64,000 nucleotides of DNA from Streptomyces griseorubiginosus (GCF_001514195.1 NZ_KQ948737.1:638012-702011), one strand, 5' to 3'. Positions 51,455 to 60,633 are shown, counted from the stretch's first letter. Made by a program: numbers and translations. The notes: generated by a model from the letters alone, not told the origin.

Positions 51455-53684
51455 CCGCCTCGTCCGTCTCGTGCTCCCCCTCGGCGTCGATGTGCGGGAG
51501 GATCCGGTCCAGCCACCGGGGCGTCCACCAGGCGTGCCGGCCCAGCAGGGTCATGACGGCCGGGACCATGAGCAGCCGTACGACGGTCGCGTCGATCAGC
51601 ACGCTCACGGCGAGGCCCAGTCCGAGCATCTTGACCACGATGTTGTCGCTCACGATGAACGCGGCGAAGACGCTCACCATGATCAGCGCGGCGCAGGTGA
51701 TGACCCGCGCGGTGATCTCCAGGGCGTGCGCGACGGAGGCCTTGGCGTCCCCGGTGCGCAGCCAGGCCTCGTGGACGCGGGAGAGCAGGAAGATCTCGTA
51801 GTCCATGCTCAGTCCGAAGATGATCGCGAACATCATCATCGGCACATAGCTCTCGATGGGCACCTTCCCGGAGACCCCGAGCGCGGGGCCGCCCCAGCCC
51901 CACTGGAAGACGGCGACGACGACGCCGTAGGAGGCGGCGATGGACAGGACGTTGAGGACGGCCGCCTTCACGGCGACGAGCAGCCCGCGGAACACCGCGA
52001 GGATGACGAGGAACGCGAGGGCGACGACCACGCCGATGATCAGCGGCAGCCGGCCGGCGACGATGTCCCGGAAGTCCACCTGGGCGGCCGTGGTGCCGGT
52101 GACGTAGCCCTTGGCGTCGGTGCCGGAGACCGCGGCGGGCAGGGTGGTGTCGACCAGGCGGTTGGTGAGGTCGGTGGTGGTGGCGCTCTGCGGGGACTCC
52201 TTGGAGTACACGGTGGCGAGCAGCACGTCCCCGTCCTGGGTGGGGTTCAGCTGGGTGACCGTGGCGGCGCCGGGCACGGCGTTCAGGGTCTTCTGGGCCT
52301 GCGTGGACAGGTTCGAGCGCTGGGACGACGGTACGGAGGTCTGGTCGATGACCACGGTGAGGGGGCCGTTGGAGCCGGGTCCGAAGGCGTCGGTCATCAG
52401 GTCGTAGGCGCGCCGGTCGGTGAAGGAGGTGGGGTCGGCGCCGTCGCCGATGTGGCCCAGCTGGATGGAGAACAGCGGGATGGCGAGGATCGCGACGGTC
52501 GTCACGCCCGCGGCCAGGTACTGCCACGGCCGCCGCTCGACCCGTTGGGCGTAGCGGTGCCACGTGCCGTGCGGTGTCTCGCCCTCGGGGGCGTCGGTCT
52601 CGGCGACCGGGCGGCGCACGTGGTAGCGGTCGATACGTCTGCCGATCAGGCCCAGCAGGGCCGGGACCAGGGTCAGGGCGCCCAGGACCGCGGAGACGAC
52701 GGTCACCGCCGCGGCGACTCCCAGTTTCCCGATGAACCCCACCCCGGACGCGGACAGCCCGGCAAGGGCGATGATCACCGTGCAGCCGGACACGAGGACG
52801 GCCCGTCCGCTGGTGGCGGTGGCCCGGCCCGCCGCGTGCACCGGATCCTTGCCGTCCATGAGGCTCTGCCGGTGGCGGGTGATCTGGAAGAGCGCGTAGT
52901 CGATGCCGACGCCCAGTCCGATCATCGTGGCCAGGGTGGGCGAGACGGTCGCGAAGGTGAAGGCCGCCGCGAGCAGGCCGAGGCAGGCGAGTCCGCCGAT
53001 CACGCTGATCAATGCGGTCACCAGGGGGATGCCGGCGGCGATGACACTGCCGAAGCCGATGAGCAGGACGACGATGGCCACGGCGAACCCGATCAGCTCG
53101 CTGATCTTGTCGTTGGCGGCGGGCCGGGCCAGTTCGCCGAGGGGTCCGCCGTACTCGACGTCGGCCCCGGCCGACCGCAGGGGCTGTACGGCACTGTCCA
53201 CGCCGTGCAGGTAGCCGTCGCCCAGCGTGGAGGGCTGGACGTCGAAGCGGACGGTGATGTAGCCCGTCTTCCCGTCCGAGGAGACCGGTCCGACCTTGGA
53301 GGCGGGCACGGAGAGCGGGTTCTGGGCCGCCAGGACGTGGGGGAGTTTCTGGAGGTCGGCGACGGTCGTGGACATCTGGGAGCCGAGGGAGGTGAGCGCC
53401 TTGTCACCGTCGTGCAGGACGATCTGGCTGCTGTAGCCGCCGGCCGCCGGGTCGTGCTTCTTCAGGACGTCGAGGCCCTCCTGCGACTGCACGCCGGGCA
53501 GGGAGAAGTTGTCGGAGTAGTCCCCGCCGAAGGAGCGGTTCAGGGCCTGGAGGGCGACCAGGGCCACCAGCCAGGCCACCACGACGATCACGAAGTGCCG
53601 GGCGCACCACTCCCCCAGTCTGCGCAGCACGCCCTTCGGTGCCTGGGCCTGCTTCTCCGTGCTCTTCCGGCTGGTGGTGGACAT
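51411..53684 (-). CDS. MMPL-family RND transporter
   Basis: This 757-residue protein has the RND arrangement: TM1 near 30-48, a large extracytoplasmic domain, TM2-6 near 190-350, a second extracytoplasmic domain, and TM7-12 near 545-725. The proton-relay motifs GVGIDYALF and GLSMDYEIFLLSR, with the Asp-Tyr pairs of MmpL proteins, are present in the two halves. It would export lipids, antibiotics or other hydrophobic compounds using the proton gradient. The start is ATG 53684. It lies alone, without a regulator or lipid-biosynthesis gene adjacent. The two halves are fully intact. Confidence 0.94.
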   Translation of the reverse strand: MSTTSRKSTEKQAQAPKGVLRRLGEWCARHFVIVVVAWLVALVALQALNRSFGGDYSDNFSLPGVQSQEGLDVLKKHDPAAGGYSSQIVLHDGDKALTSLGSQMSTTVADLQKLPHVLAAQNPLSVPASKVGPVSSDGKTGYITVRFDVQPSTLGDGYLHGVDSAVQPLRSAGADVEYGGPLGELARPAANDKISELIGFAVAIVVLLIGFGSVIAAGIPLVTALISVIGGLACLGLLAAAFTFATVSPTLATMIGLGVGIDYALFQITRHRQSLMDGKDPVHAAGRATATSGRAVLVSGCTVIIALAGLSASGVGFIGKLGVAAAVTVVSAVLGALTLVPALLGLIGRRIDRYHVRRPVAETDAPEGETPHGTWHRYAQRVERRPWQYLAAGVTTVAILAIPLFSIQLGHIGDGADPTSFTDRRAYDLMTDAFGPGSNGPLTVVIDQTSVPSSQRSNLSTQAQKTLNAVPGAATVTQLNPTQDGDVLLATVYSKESPQSATTTDLTNRLVDTTLPAAVSGTDAKGYVTGTTAAQVDFRDIVAGRLPLIIGVVVALAFLVILAVFRGLLVAVKAAVLNVLSIAASYGVVVAVFQWGWGGPALGVSGKVPIESYVPMMMFAIIFGLSMDYEIFLLSRVHEAWLRTGDAKASVAHALEITARVITCAALIMVSVFAAFIVSDNIVVKMLGLGLAVSVLIDATVVRLLMVPAVMTLLGRHAWWTPRWLDRILPHIDAEGEHETDEAVSAVRQGRARERAS

Positions 53685-53875
53685 GGCGTCGTCTTCCCTG
53701 CCGTCCCCGAGTGCTCAGTACCCCCATTACACGCCTGTCGCATCACCGGGGCATCCCGAAGACGCGTCGCCGCGGCGGCTCCGGATGCAGGGTCGGCCCG
53801 GGCGTTGAATGGTGATATCGGACCCGTTGACCTCACCGGGGCCGCATCGCCTTCCGGATCCGAGGAGCCGAGATC

Positions 53876-54082
53876 ATGCCGACGTCACAGCCCGACGCGT
53901 CCGGGTCCTTCGAGGACCGCGCCACCCCGGACGCCCTGCTCCACGCCCGTACCGGCACCGAGGTGTCGCCGGAGGACGTCGTCCTCGCCTCGGGCAAGGA
54001 CATCACCCCGCACAACCTGGAATGGGCCCGGCGCAAGCTGGCGGCGGAGGGCCCGGCGGCCCTGGACAAGCTGCTGCCGTAG
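53876..54082 (+). CDS. Small conserved hypothetical protein
   Basis: This 68-residue protein starts at ATG 53876 with GAGGAG upstream. It is polar, with a central segment TGTEVSPEDVVLASGKDITPHNLEWARRKL and the tail AAEGPAALDKLLP. Short helical proteins of this type are common in Streptomyces and have no known function. The last 16 codons are repeated almost exactly 243 bp downstream in non-coding sequence. Confidence 0.75.
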   Translation: MPTSQPDASGSFEDRATPDALLHARTGTEVSPEDVVLASGKDITPHNLEWARRKLAAEGPAALDKLLP

Positions 54083-54612
54083 GGAGGGCCGGGGGACCTG
54101 GCTGTCGCGGGGCAGCCGGGTCCGCGCATCGCCGTGACACCGCGACTCGCCCTCCAGGCACGGCACTTGGACCCGCCGGATGAGGGGGGTGGGCGAACCC
54201 GGCGCCGTTCCGGGGCCGTTCGGCACGGCCGGTCTGCGGCGCGGCTGTTCTTCGGGGACGGCCTCGGGGGCCCACGCAAGCCGGCCGCGGAGGGCCCGGC
54301 GGCCCTGGACAAGCTGCTGCCGCAGCGGGGGCCCGGACCCGGCTGTCGTGCGACGCCTCGCCCCGTCGGTCGTCCGGCTGCCGCGCCCGGCGTACGCCGC
54401 TGTCGTGCGCAGCCGGATCCGGTGCCCCCTCCGGTGCAGACGGCTGTCGTCCGGCAGCCGCGTCAGGACGTCCCCGTACCGCCGCGACTCGCCCTCCAGG
54501 CACAGCACTTGGACCCGCCGGAGGGGCGTGGTGAGGGATCCGCCGCCGTCCGGGGGCGTTCGGCCGGCACGGTCCGCCCGTTCGCGGCGCGGCTGTCCTT
54601 CGGGGACGCCAG
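54032..54612. repeat. Split segmental duplication downstream of the small gene
   Basis: Segment A (54032-54079, the end of the small gene) recurs at 54275-54322 with few changes, 243 bp away. Segment B (54141 to about 54260, starting CGCGACTCGCCCTCCAGGCA) recurs at 54485 to about 54605, some 343 bp away. Both offsets are explained by repeated GCTGTCGT-containing pieces inserted between. Apart from these repeats the 587-bp gap up to 54669 has no gene I can support. Confidence 0.8.
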
Positions 54613-54669
54613 GGCCGGTTGGCCGCTCACCCTTTCGGAAGGGGCCCACCGGCTGCCAGACTTGCGAGG

Positions 54670-56073
54670 GTGCCCGACTTCGACATGCTCGTCATCGGAT
54701 CCGGTCCGGGTGGCCAGAAGGCCGCCATCGCCGCGGCCAAGCTGGGCCGCCGGGTCGCCGTCGTCGACCGCCCCGACATGGTCGGCGGGGTCTCCATCCA
54801 CACCGGCACCATCCCCTCCAAGACGCTGCGCGAGGCGGTGCTGTACCTGACCGGTCTCACCCAGCGCGACCTGTACGGACAGAGCTACCGGCTCAAGGAG
54901 GACATCACCGTCGCCGACCTGACCGCGCGCACCCAGCACGTGGTCGGCCGCGAGGTCGACGTGATCCGCAGTCAGCTCTCCCGCAACCACGTCTCCCTCT
55001 ACGGCGGCACCGGCCGCTTCGTCGACGACCACACCGTCGCCCTGCGCGAGGTCACCGGCCACGAACGGCTGCTCAGCGCCGAGCACATCGTGATCGCCAC
55101 CGGCACCCGGCCCGCCCGGCCCGACAGCGTCGAGTTCGACGGCCGGACCATCATGGACTCGGACAACGTGCTGAACCTGGAACGGGTTCCGCGGTCCATG
55201 GTCATCGTCGGGGCCGGTGTCATCGGCATGGAGTACGCGTCCATGTTCGCCGCGCTCGGCAGCAAGATCACGGTGGTCGAGAAGCGCGCCGGGATGCTCG
55301 ACATGTGCGACGTCGAGGTGATCGAGTCCCTCAAGTACCACCTGCGGGACCTCGCGGTGACGTTCCGCTTCGGGGAGACCGTGGCCGCGGTCGAACGCCA
55401 TCCCCGCGGCACGCTGACCGTGCTGGAGAGCGGCAAGAAGATCCCGGCCGACGCGGTGATGTACTCGGCCGGCCGGCAGGGGCTCACCGACGGCCTCGAC
55501 CTCGACAAGGCGGGCCTGTCGGCGGACCCCCGCGGCCGGATCACCGTGGACGAGCACTACCGCACCGAGGTGCCGCACATCTACGCCGTCGGCGACGTGA
55601 TCGGCTTCCCGGCACTGGCGGCCACCTCGATGGAGCAGGGGCGGGCGGCGGCCTACCACGCCTGCGGCGAGCCGGTCGGGCAGATGCACAACCTCCAGCC
55701 GATCGGCATCTACACCATCCCGGAGATCAGCTTCGTGGGCCGGACGGAGGATCAGCTCACCGAGGACCGGGTGCCGTTCGAGGTCGGCATCTCCCGTTAC
55801 CGGGAACTGGCCCGCGGGCAGATCATCGGCGACTCGCACGGCATGCTGAAGCTGCTGGTCTCCGCCGAGGACCGCTCCCTGCTCGGCGTGCACTGCTTCG
55901 GCTCCGGCGCCACCGAACTGATCCACATCGGCCAGTCCGTGATGGGCTGCGGCGGCACCGTCGACTACCTGGTCGACGCGGTGTTCAACTACCCGACGCT
56001 CGCCGAGTCGTACAAGGTGGCCGCCCTGGACGCCACGAACAAGCTCCGCCAGATCGACCGGATCGGGGACTGA
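54670..56073 (+). CDS. sthA: Soluble pyridine nucleotide transhydrogenase
   Basis: This 467-residue flavoprotein starts at GTG 54670. It belongs to the pyridine nucleotide-disulfide oxidoreductase family but has GGVSIHTGTIPSKTLR at 39-54, without the redox-active cysteine pair, as in Si-specific NAD(P)+ transhydrogenases (SthA/UdhA). FAD motif MLVIGSGPGGQKAA is at 6-19, the NAD(P) motif MVIVGAGVIGMEYASMFAALG near 178, and the second FAD motif HIYAVGDVIGFPALAATSMEQGR near 300. It interconverts NADPH and NADH to balance redox pools. It stands alone, convergent with the DUF5709 gene. Confidence 0.93.
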   Translation: MPDFDMLVIGSGPGGQKAAIAAAKLGRRVAVVDRPDMVGGVSIHTGTIPSKTLREAVLYLTGLTQRDLYGQSYRLKEDITVADLTARTQHVVGREVDVIRSQLSRNHVSLYGGTGRFVDDHTVALREVTGHERLLSAEHIVIATGTRPARPDSVEFDGRTIMDSDNVLNLERVPRSMVIVGAGVIGMEYASMFAALGSKITVVEKRAGMLDMCDVEVIESLKYHLRDLAVTFRFGETVAAVERHPRGTLTVLESGKKIPADAVMYSAGRQGLTDGLDLDKAGLSADPRGRITVDEHYRTEVPHIYAVGDVIGFPALAATSMEQGRAAAYHACGEPVGQMHNLQPIGIYTIPEISFVGRTEDQLTEDRVPFEVGISRYRELARGQIIGDSHGMLKLLVSAEDRSLLGVHCFGSGATELIHIGQSVMGCGGTVDYLVDAVFNYPTLAESYKVAALDATNKLRQIDRIGD

Positions 56074-56105
56074 AGCTCAGCCGCGCCGGGCCGCCGGGGC
56101 CTGCC

Positions 56106-56573
56106 TCAGGGCGCCTCGGGGTCCTCGATCACGTGCATGGCGGCCTCCTCGGCACCGGCCGCGCCCGCGTCGATGCCCACGTCGGTGGCGACCTCCTCCT
56201 TGACGGTGTCGGAGTGGGCGCCCTCGTCGGGGGCCACGAGACGCCCGGCGCGCTCGCCGCCGGCCTCGGGATCGACCGGCTCGCCCTCGCCGCCGGGGAG
56301 GTCGCCCACTCCGTCGCCGACGGGTTCACCGGCCTCGGGGACCTCCTGGGCGAGGCGCTGGTCGAGGGTCTCGCCGTCGTGCTGCTCGGCCGCGGTGGTG
56401 CCGTACCGGGTCACACCGAGGGGCTTCTCCGGCGGCGAGTAGCCCTCGTCGAGGGTGTCGTCGTAGGTCCGTTCGTCCAGGGCGTCCTGGAGGTCGAGCG
56501 GGGCCGCGTCCTCCTGCTCCTCGTTGGTGCCGGTGGGCTGGTAGACGTCGTCGGCCATCGGGTCGCCGGACAT
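56106..56573 (-). CDS. DUF5709-like acidic protein
   Basis: This 155-residue, very acidic, probably disordered protein starts at ATG 56573 with GAAGGAG upstream. The hallmark LDLQDALDERTYDDTLDEGYSPPEKPLGVTRYGTTAAEQHDGETLDQRLAQE at 27-78 is typical of DUF5709, a family widespread in actinobacteria and linked to stress regulons. The C-terminus is rich in Glu, Gly and Ala. On the minus strand a TTGACC/GGGTAA pair with 17-bp spacing is present about 110 bp upstream, where GGGTAA recalls SigB-type -10 elements; this is an inference. Confidence 0.88.
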   Translation of the reverse strand: MSGDPMADDVYQPTGTNEEQEDAAPLDLQDALDERTYDDTLDEGYSPPEKPLGVTRYGTTAAEQHDGETLDQRLAQEVPEAGEPVGDGVGDLPGGEGEPVDPEAGGERAGRLVAPDEGAHSDTVKEEVATDVGIDAGAAGAEEAAMHVIEDPEAP

Positions 56574-56700
56574 GAATGTCTCCTTCGCGCATGGGTTGAT
56601 CCACGGTCCTGATCCGCGTTTCCCCGAACGCGCTGTCCAACCTCAAAAGGTGCGCGGAGCACGGCTTTCACCGTTTCGGAAGGTTACCCCCCAGTTAATC

Positions 56701-56728
56701 TTGAAGGGTCAAGGAATAGGGCTATCAT
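56701..56728 (+). promoter_or_regulatory. Promoter of the APC permease operon
   Basis: TTGAAG (56701-56706) and TATCAT (56723-56728) are spaced by 16 bp, a good housekeeping-type promoter. The predicted 5' UTR is about 185 nt and includes two CCGTACGG palindromes just before the ATG, which may fold. No riboswitch class was recognised in it. Confidence 0.6.
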
Positions 56729-56919
56729 CACACGCACACACGGAGTGACCGTCGGCCCACACAGCGATCGGGCGGCCCCCGTATGCCTCGACTCCTCTCG
56801 ACACCTCCCCCGGCCGAGGCCATCCCTCTACGGTCCCGGGGCGGAGCCACCCCCCACTCCTCTGCGCCGTACGGTCCCCCCGCGGCCGTACGGCGTGCCC
56901 TACGGAAAGCAGCGCAACC

Positions 56920-58392
56920 ATGAGCATCAACAGGGGCAGAGGGCTCCAGGCCAACGCCCTCGGGACCTTCGACACCGTGGTGATGGCCGTCGCGGGCAGC
57001 GCGCCGGCCTACTCGATCGCGGCGACCACCGCGGTCCTGGTCGGCGCGGTGGGTCTGGCCAGTCCGGCGGCTCTGCTGTACTGCGCGATACCCATGCTGG
57101 GCATCGCCCTCGCGTTCAGCTACCTCAGCCGCATCGACGTGAACGCGGGCGCCAGTTACTCCTGGGTGGGCCGTACGCTCCATCCCTTTCTGGGCTTCGT
57201 CAGCGGCTGGGCGCTGGTGATCTCGGCGACCATCTTCATGGTGGCCGGTTCGCTGCCCGCCGGTTCGATGACGCTGTCCCTCTTCGACCAGGGCCTCGCG
57301 GACAACACCGCGCTGTCGACCGTGGTGGGCGCGGCCTGGTTCGTGCTGATGCTGCTGGTGGTGCTCGGTGGCGCCCGGCTCACGGTGCGCGCCCAGCTCA
57401 TCATGTCCGGCGTCGAACTGGCGATCCTCGCGCTGTTCGCGGTCCTCGCCCTCTTCCACACGGGCGGCGCACACGCCTTCGACTGGTCCTGGCTGGGCTT
57501 CAGCCACTTCGACGGCATGCAGGGCTTCGCCTCGGGCGCGCTGATCGCCGCGTTCTACTACTGGGGCTGGGACGTCACCAGCAACCTCAGCGAGGAGACC
57601 CGCAACAGCCGCCGTACGACGGGCCTCGCGGGCCTCATCGGCGTCGGCATCGTCTTCCTGCTGTTCGAGGTGTTCACCATCGCGGTGAACGTCATCCTCA
57701 CCTCGAAGCAGATCGACGACAACAACGCCAACGTCCTTGCCGTGCTGGGCGACGAGGTCCTGCCGGGCTGGGGCGGCAAGCTGCTGATCGTCGCCGTGAT
57801 GCTGTCGACCATCGCCACCCTGGAGACCACGCTCATCCAGGTCACGCGCTCGCTGTTCGCGATGGGCCGGGACCGCACGATGCCGTCCGCGCTGGGCCGG
57901 GTGCACCGCCGCTGGAACACCCCGTGGGTGGCGATCGTGGTGGTCGGCGCGGTGGCGCTGGCGATGTTCATCGCCTCCAACGCGCTGGGCTCGGTGGGCG
58001 ACATCCTCTCCGACGCGATCTCCGCGATCGGCCTCCAGATCGCCGTCTACTACGGCCTGACGGGCCTCGCCGTGGTCGTCGCGTACCGCAAGATGCTGCT
58101 GAAGTCCCCGACCGACTTCCTGCTCGGCGGGCTGTGGCCGCTGCTGGGCGCGCTGTTCATGTTCTGGATCTTCGTGGAGTCGCTGGGCGACCTGAGCACG
58201 GCGGCGATCTCGATCGGCGTGGGCGGTCTGGCCGTGGGGCTGGTTCCGATGCTCTGGTACTGGAGGAAGGGCAGCGACTACTACCGGCCCGCGCGGCTCG
58301 ACGCGAGCCGTACGGTCGCGACGGACTGGGTTCCCGACGGCGCGGCGGCCGGGCCCTCGCTGGTCCACGAGGGTCTCCCGACCGACTTCTGA
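56920..58392 (+). CDS. APC-family amino-acid permease
   Basis: This 490-residue protein has about 12 transmembrane helices between 20 and 450. The first helix region (GTFDTVVMAVAGSAPAYSIAATTAVLVGAVG) carries the APC substrate-binding glycine/Ser stretch, and FYYWGWDVTSNLSEETRNSRRTTG near 208-231 is the conserved cytoplasmic loop with E/D and R residues. It imports amino acids or amines with protons or by exchange; the substrate is unknown. It is followed by an 11-nt gap and a hypothetical gene, so the two form an operon. A long 5' UTR precedes it. Confidence 0.93.
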   Translation: MSINRGRGLQANALGTFDTVVMAVAGSAPAYSIAATTAVLVGAVGLASPAALLYCAIPMLGIALAFSYLSRIDVNAGASYSWVGRTLHPFLGFVSGWALVISATIFMVAGSLPAGSMTLSLFDQGLADNTALSTVVGAAWFVLMLLVVLGGARLTVRAQLIMSGVELAILALFAVLALFHTGGAHAFDWSWLGFSHFDGMQGFASGALIAAFYYWGWDVTSNLSEETRNSRRTTGLAGLIGVGIVFLLFEVFTIAVNVILTSKQIDDNNANVLAVLGDEVLPGWGGKLLIVAVMLSTIATLETTLIQVTRSLFAMGRDRTMPSALGRVHRRWNTPWVAIVVVGAVALAMFIASNALGSVGDILSDAISAIGLQIAVYYGLTGLAVVVAYRKMLLKSPTDFLLGGLWPLLGALFMFWIFVESLGDLSTAAISIGVGGLAVGLVPMLWYWRKGSDYYRPARLDASRTVATDWVPDGAAAGPSLVHEGLPTDF

Positions 58393-58403
58393 GGGGTTGT
58401 GCG

Positions 58404-59366
58404 ATGGCGAGAGACCGTTTCACCCCCGAGTTCGACCCCGACTGCGGGGACGTCCCCCTCACCACCGCCCGCCAGGACATCGTCATCGGCCGCTGGCAGG
58501 GGCTGCGGGAACTGCTGCGCGCGACCGGCCCCGACTGGCTCGCGCGGGGGCACCGGGTCCGCACGCTCGCGCAGGCCTGCGCGGGGAGTTCCACGGTGGA
58601 GTCGTGGCTGGCGGCCGAGCCGCACAACGGCGACGCGCTGGTGCTGCGGGCGGCCACCGAGACGGCCCGGGCGTTCAACCTGGCCATCGCGGCGGGGCGG
58701 GGGATGCCGATCGACCAGCGCCGGATCGACGCGGCGGTGATGGCCTGTCTCCAGGCGTCCGAGGCCTTCGTGGACGACCCGACGCCGTGGATCTCGCTGA
58801 TCTCGGTGGCCCGGCTCTACCCGGCCGGGGTGCGGCGGCAGGAACTGGGCCGCTGGTGGGACGAGTTGCACGCCCGGGATCCGTACAGCGTGGAGGGCCA
58901 CCTCCAGGTGCTGCACTACTACTCGTCGCGCTGGCACGGCTCGAACGGCCTGATGTACGACTTCGCCCGCGACGCGGCCGGGGTGGCGCCGCCGGGTTCC
59001 GCGCTGCCGGTGCTGGTGCAGTACGCGCGGGTCGAGGAGTACCGGGCGGCGGTGGACGCGGCCGACGGGGACCGCAAGGCGTCCGTGGGGCTCGGGCAGC
59101 ACTGGAAGCACGACGGGGCGGTGAGTGACGTACGGCGGACCTGGCAGCGCTGGATCGTGGGCCGCAGTGACCCCACCGTGCACCCGGGCGAGCTCCGCGA
59201 CCTCAACTACCTGGCTCACGCCGCCTGTCTGGCGGGCCTCGCGGAGGTCGCCGTCCCCCTGCTGCGCATGCTGGACCGCCGCGGCACGCGCGCCCCGTGG
59301 TCGTACACCGGGGAGGCGGAACAGCAGTTCACCAAGTGGCGCAAGGAGTTCAGGGTGCGCACCTGA
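58404..59366 (+). CDS. Alpha-helical protein of unknown function, permease operon
   Basis: This 320-residue protein starts at ATG 58404 with GAGGGG upstream, 11 nt after the permease stop. It appears fully helical with TPR-like spacing (WLAAEPHNGDALVLRAATETARAFNLAIAAG; DDPTPWISLISVARLYPAGVRRQELGRWWDELHARDPYSVEGHLQVLHYY), and a conserved-looking SSRWHGSNGLMYDFARDAA near 173-191. It has no signal, membrane or catalytic motif. Related single-gene Streptomyces proteins are known to me only as hypothetical. The operon position suggests a role in use or control of the permease substrate. Confidence 0.8.
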   Translation: MARDRFTPEFDPDCGDVPLTTARQDIVIGRWQGLRELLRATGPDWLARGHRVRTLAQACAGSSTVESWLAAEPHNGDALVLRAATETARAFNLAIAAGRGMPIDQRRIDAAVMACLQASEAFVDDPTPWISLISVARLYPAGVRRQELGRWWDELHARDPYSVEGHLQVLHYYSSRWHGSNGLMYDFARDAAGVAPPGSALPVLVQYARVEEYRAAVDAADGDRKASVGLGQHWKHDGAVSDVRRTWQRWIVGRSDPTVHPGELRDLNYLAHAACLAGLAEVAVPLLRMLDRRGTRAPWSYTGEAEQQFTKWRKEFRVRT

Positions 59367-59396
59367 GCTGCGGGCCGGCGCCGTCCCGACGGCCGG

Positions 59397-60551
59397 TCAG
59401 TCGGTGGGCTGTTCGGCGAGGCCCGCCGTCCACTTCTCCTCGATCCGGCCGAGCTTCCACACGACCAGGGCGACGATCCAGGTGGCGAAGAACAGGCCCA
59501 CGATGACGAAGCCGAGCAGGTTGAGGTCGAGGCCGGCGATCCAGGTCCAGAAGGGGCCCTGGAGGTTCAGCTTGTCGGCGAGCAGGCCCAGGAGTTCGAC
59601 CGTGCCGATGAGGAGGGCGACGGCGACCGACAGACCGGTGACCGTCAGGTTGTAGTAGACCTTGCGGACCGGCTTCGAGAAGGCCCAGCCGTAGGCGAAG
59701 TTCATGAAGGAGCCGTCGATGGTGTCCAGGAGGGACATGCCGGCGGCGAAGAGGACCGGCAGGGTGAGGATCGCGTACCAGGGCAGCCCCGAGGCGGCGC
59801 CGGAGCCGGCCAGGACCAGCAGGGCGATCTCCGTCGCCGTGTCGAAGCCCAGGCCGAACAGCAGGCCCAGCGGGTACATCTGCCACGGCCTGGTGATCGA
59901 CCGCATGACCCGGCCCAGGAGGCGGTTCATGAAGCCACGGCTGTTCAGCTGCTCCTCCAGCGCCGCCTCGTCGTAGTGGCCCGAGCGCATCCGCCGGAAC
60001 ACCTTCCAGATGCCCACGAGGACCACCAGGTTGACCGCCGCGATGAGGTAGAGGAACGCGCCCGAGACGGTCGTGCCGATCAGGCCGGTCACGTCGTGGA
60101 GGCGGGAGTCACCGTCGCGCACGGGCCCCGCGAGGGCCTTCACGCCCAGCGAGAGCAGCAGGGCCAGGACGAAGACCACGCTGGAGTGGCCGAGCGAGAA
60201 CCAGAACCCGACCGACAGCGGCCGTTGCCCCTCCCCCATCAGCTTGCGGGTGGTGTTGTCGATCGCCGCGATGTGGTCGGCGTCGAAGGCGTGCCGCATC
60301 CCGAGGGTGTAGGCGGTCACGCCGATGCCGACGCCGAAGGACTTCTCGCCGACGCTGTAGTGGTGCGGGGCGACGATCGCCACCAGCGTGACCCAGCCGA
60401 CGACGTGCAGCGCCACCACGACCGCGGCCATGCCGCCCGCCCTGACCCACTCCTGCCGCGTCATGGAGTGCCGGACGCGGTGCCATACCGAGCCCCTCGC
60501 GGGGGCGGTGGCGGGGAGGAGGGGCGGAGCGGAGTCAGGGGCGGCCGTCAT
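59397..60551 (-). CDS. Nickel/cobalt permease (NiCoT, HoxN/NixA family)
   Basis: This protein has about 384 residues from ATG 60551, with AAAGGA about 11 nt upstream; ATG 60563 is possible but overlaps that site. The NiCoT signature RHAFDADHIAAIDNTTRK is at 86-103, with further conserved pieces GFWFSLGHSSVVF near 116, LGLLFGLGFDTATEIALL near 232 and LPVLFAAGMSLLDTIDG near 268. About eight transmembrane helices. It imports Ni2+ or Co2+ for urease, hydrogenase, Ni-SOD or cobalamin. No metalloenzyme gene is adjacent. A Nur-like inverted repeat lies upstream. Confidence 0.94.
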   Translation of the reverse strand: MTAAPDSAPPLLPATAPARGSVWHRVRHSMTRQEWVRAGGMAAVVVALHVVGWVTLVAIVAPHHYSVGEKSFGVGIGVTAYTLGMRHAFDADHIAAIDNTTRKLMGEGQRPLSVGFWFSLGHSSVVFVLALLLSLGVKALAGPVRDGDSRLHDVTGLIGTTVSGAFLYLIAAVNLVVLVGIWKVFRRMRSGHYDEAALEEQLNSRGFMNRLLGRVMRSITRPWQMYPLGLLFGLGFDTATEIALLVLAGSGAASGLPWYAILTLPVLFAAGMSLLDTIDGSFMNFAYGWAFSKPVRKVYYNLTVTGLSVAVALLIGTVELLGLLADKLNLQGPFWTWIAGLDLNLLGFVIVGLFFATWIVALVVWKLGRIEEKWTAGLAEQPTD

Positions 60552-60616
60552 CGGGCGGAGCATCCTTTGCGAGGAGGTACGGCCGCGCTCAGCAGCCTTG
60601 TGCCATCCTCCGGTAC

Positions 60617-60633
60617 CTGCAAGTCATGTGCAG
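60617..60633. promoter_or_regulatory. Nur-like nickel box
   Basis: CTGCAA-GTCAT-GTGCAG closely follows the TTGCAA-N5-TTGCAA consensus of the Fur-family nickel regulator Nur of Streptomyces. It is 66 bp upstream of the nickel/cobalt permease start. It predicts repression when nickel is plentiful. Confidence 0.6.

Noticed and set aside
51063..54137. 1024-codon open frame on the plus strand
   Set aside because: It is antisense to the MMPL transporter gene and consists of low-complexity His/Gln/Asp/Gly-rich sequence; the transporter has full domain structure.
56735..56919. Riboswitch in the 185-nt 5' UTR of the APC permease
   Set aside because: No recognisable conserved core was found; only two CCGTACGG palindromes and C-rich sequence are visible.
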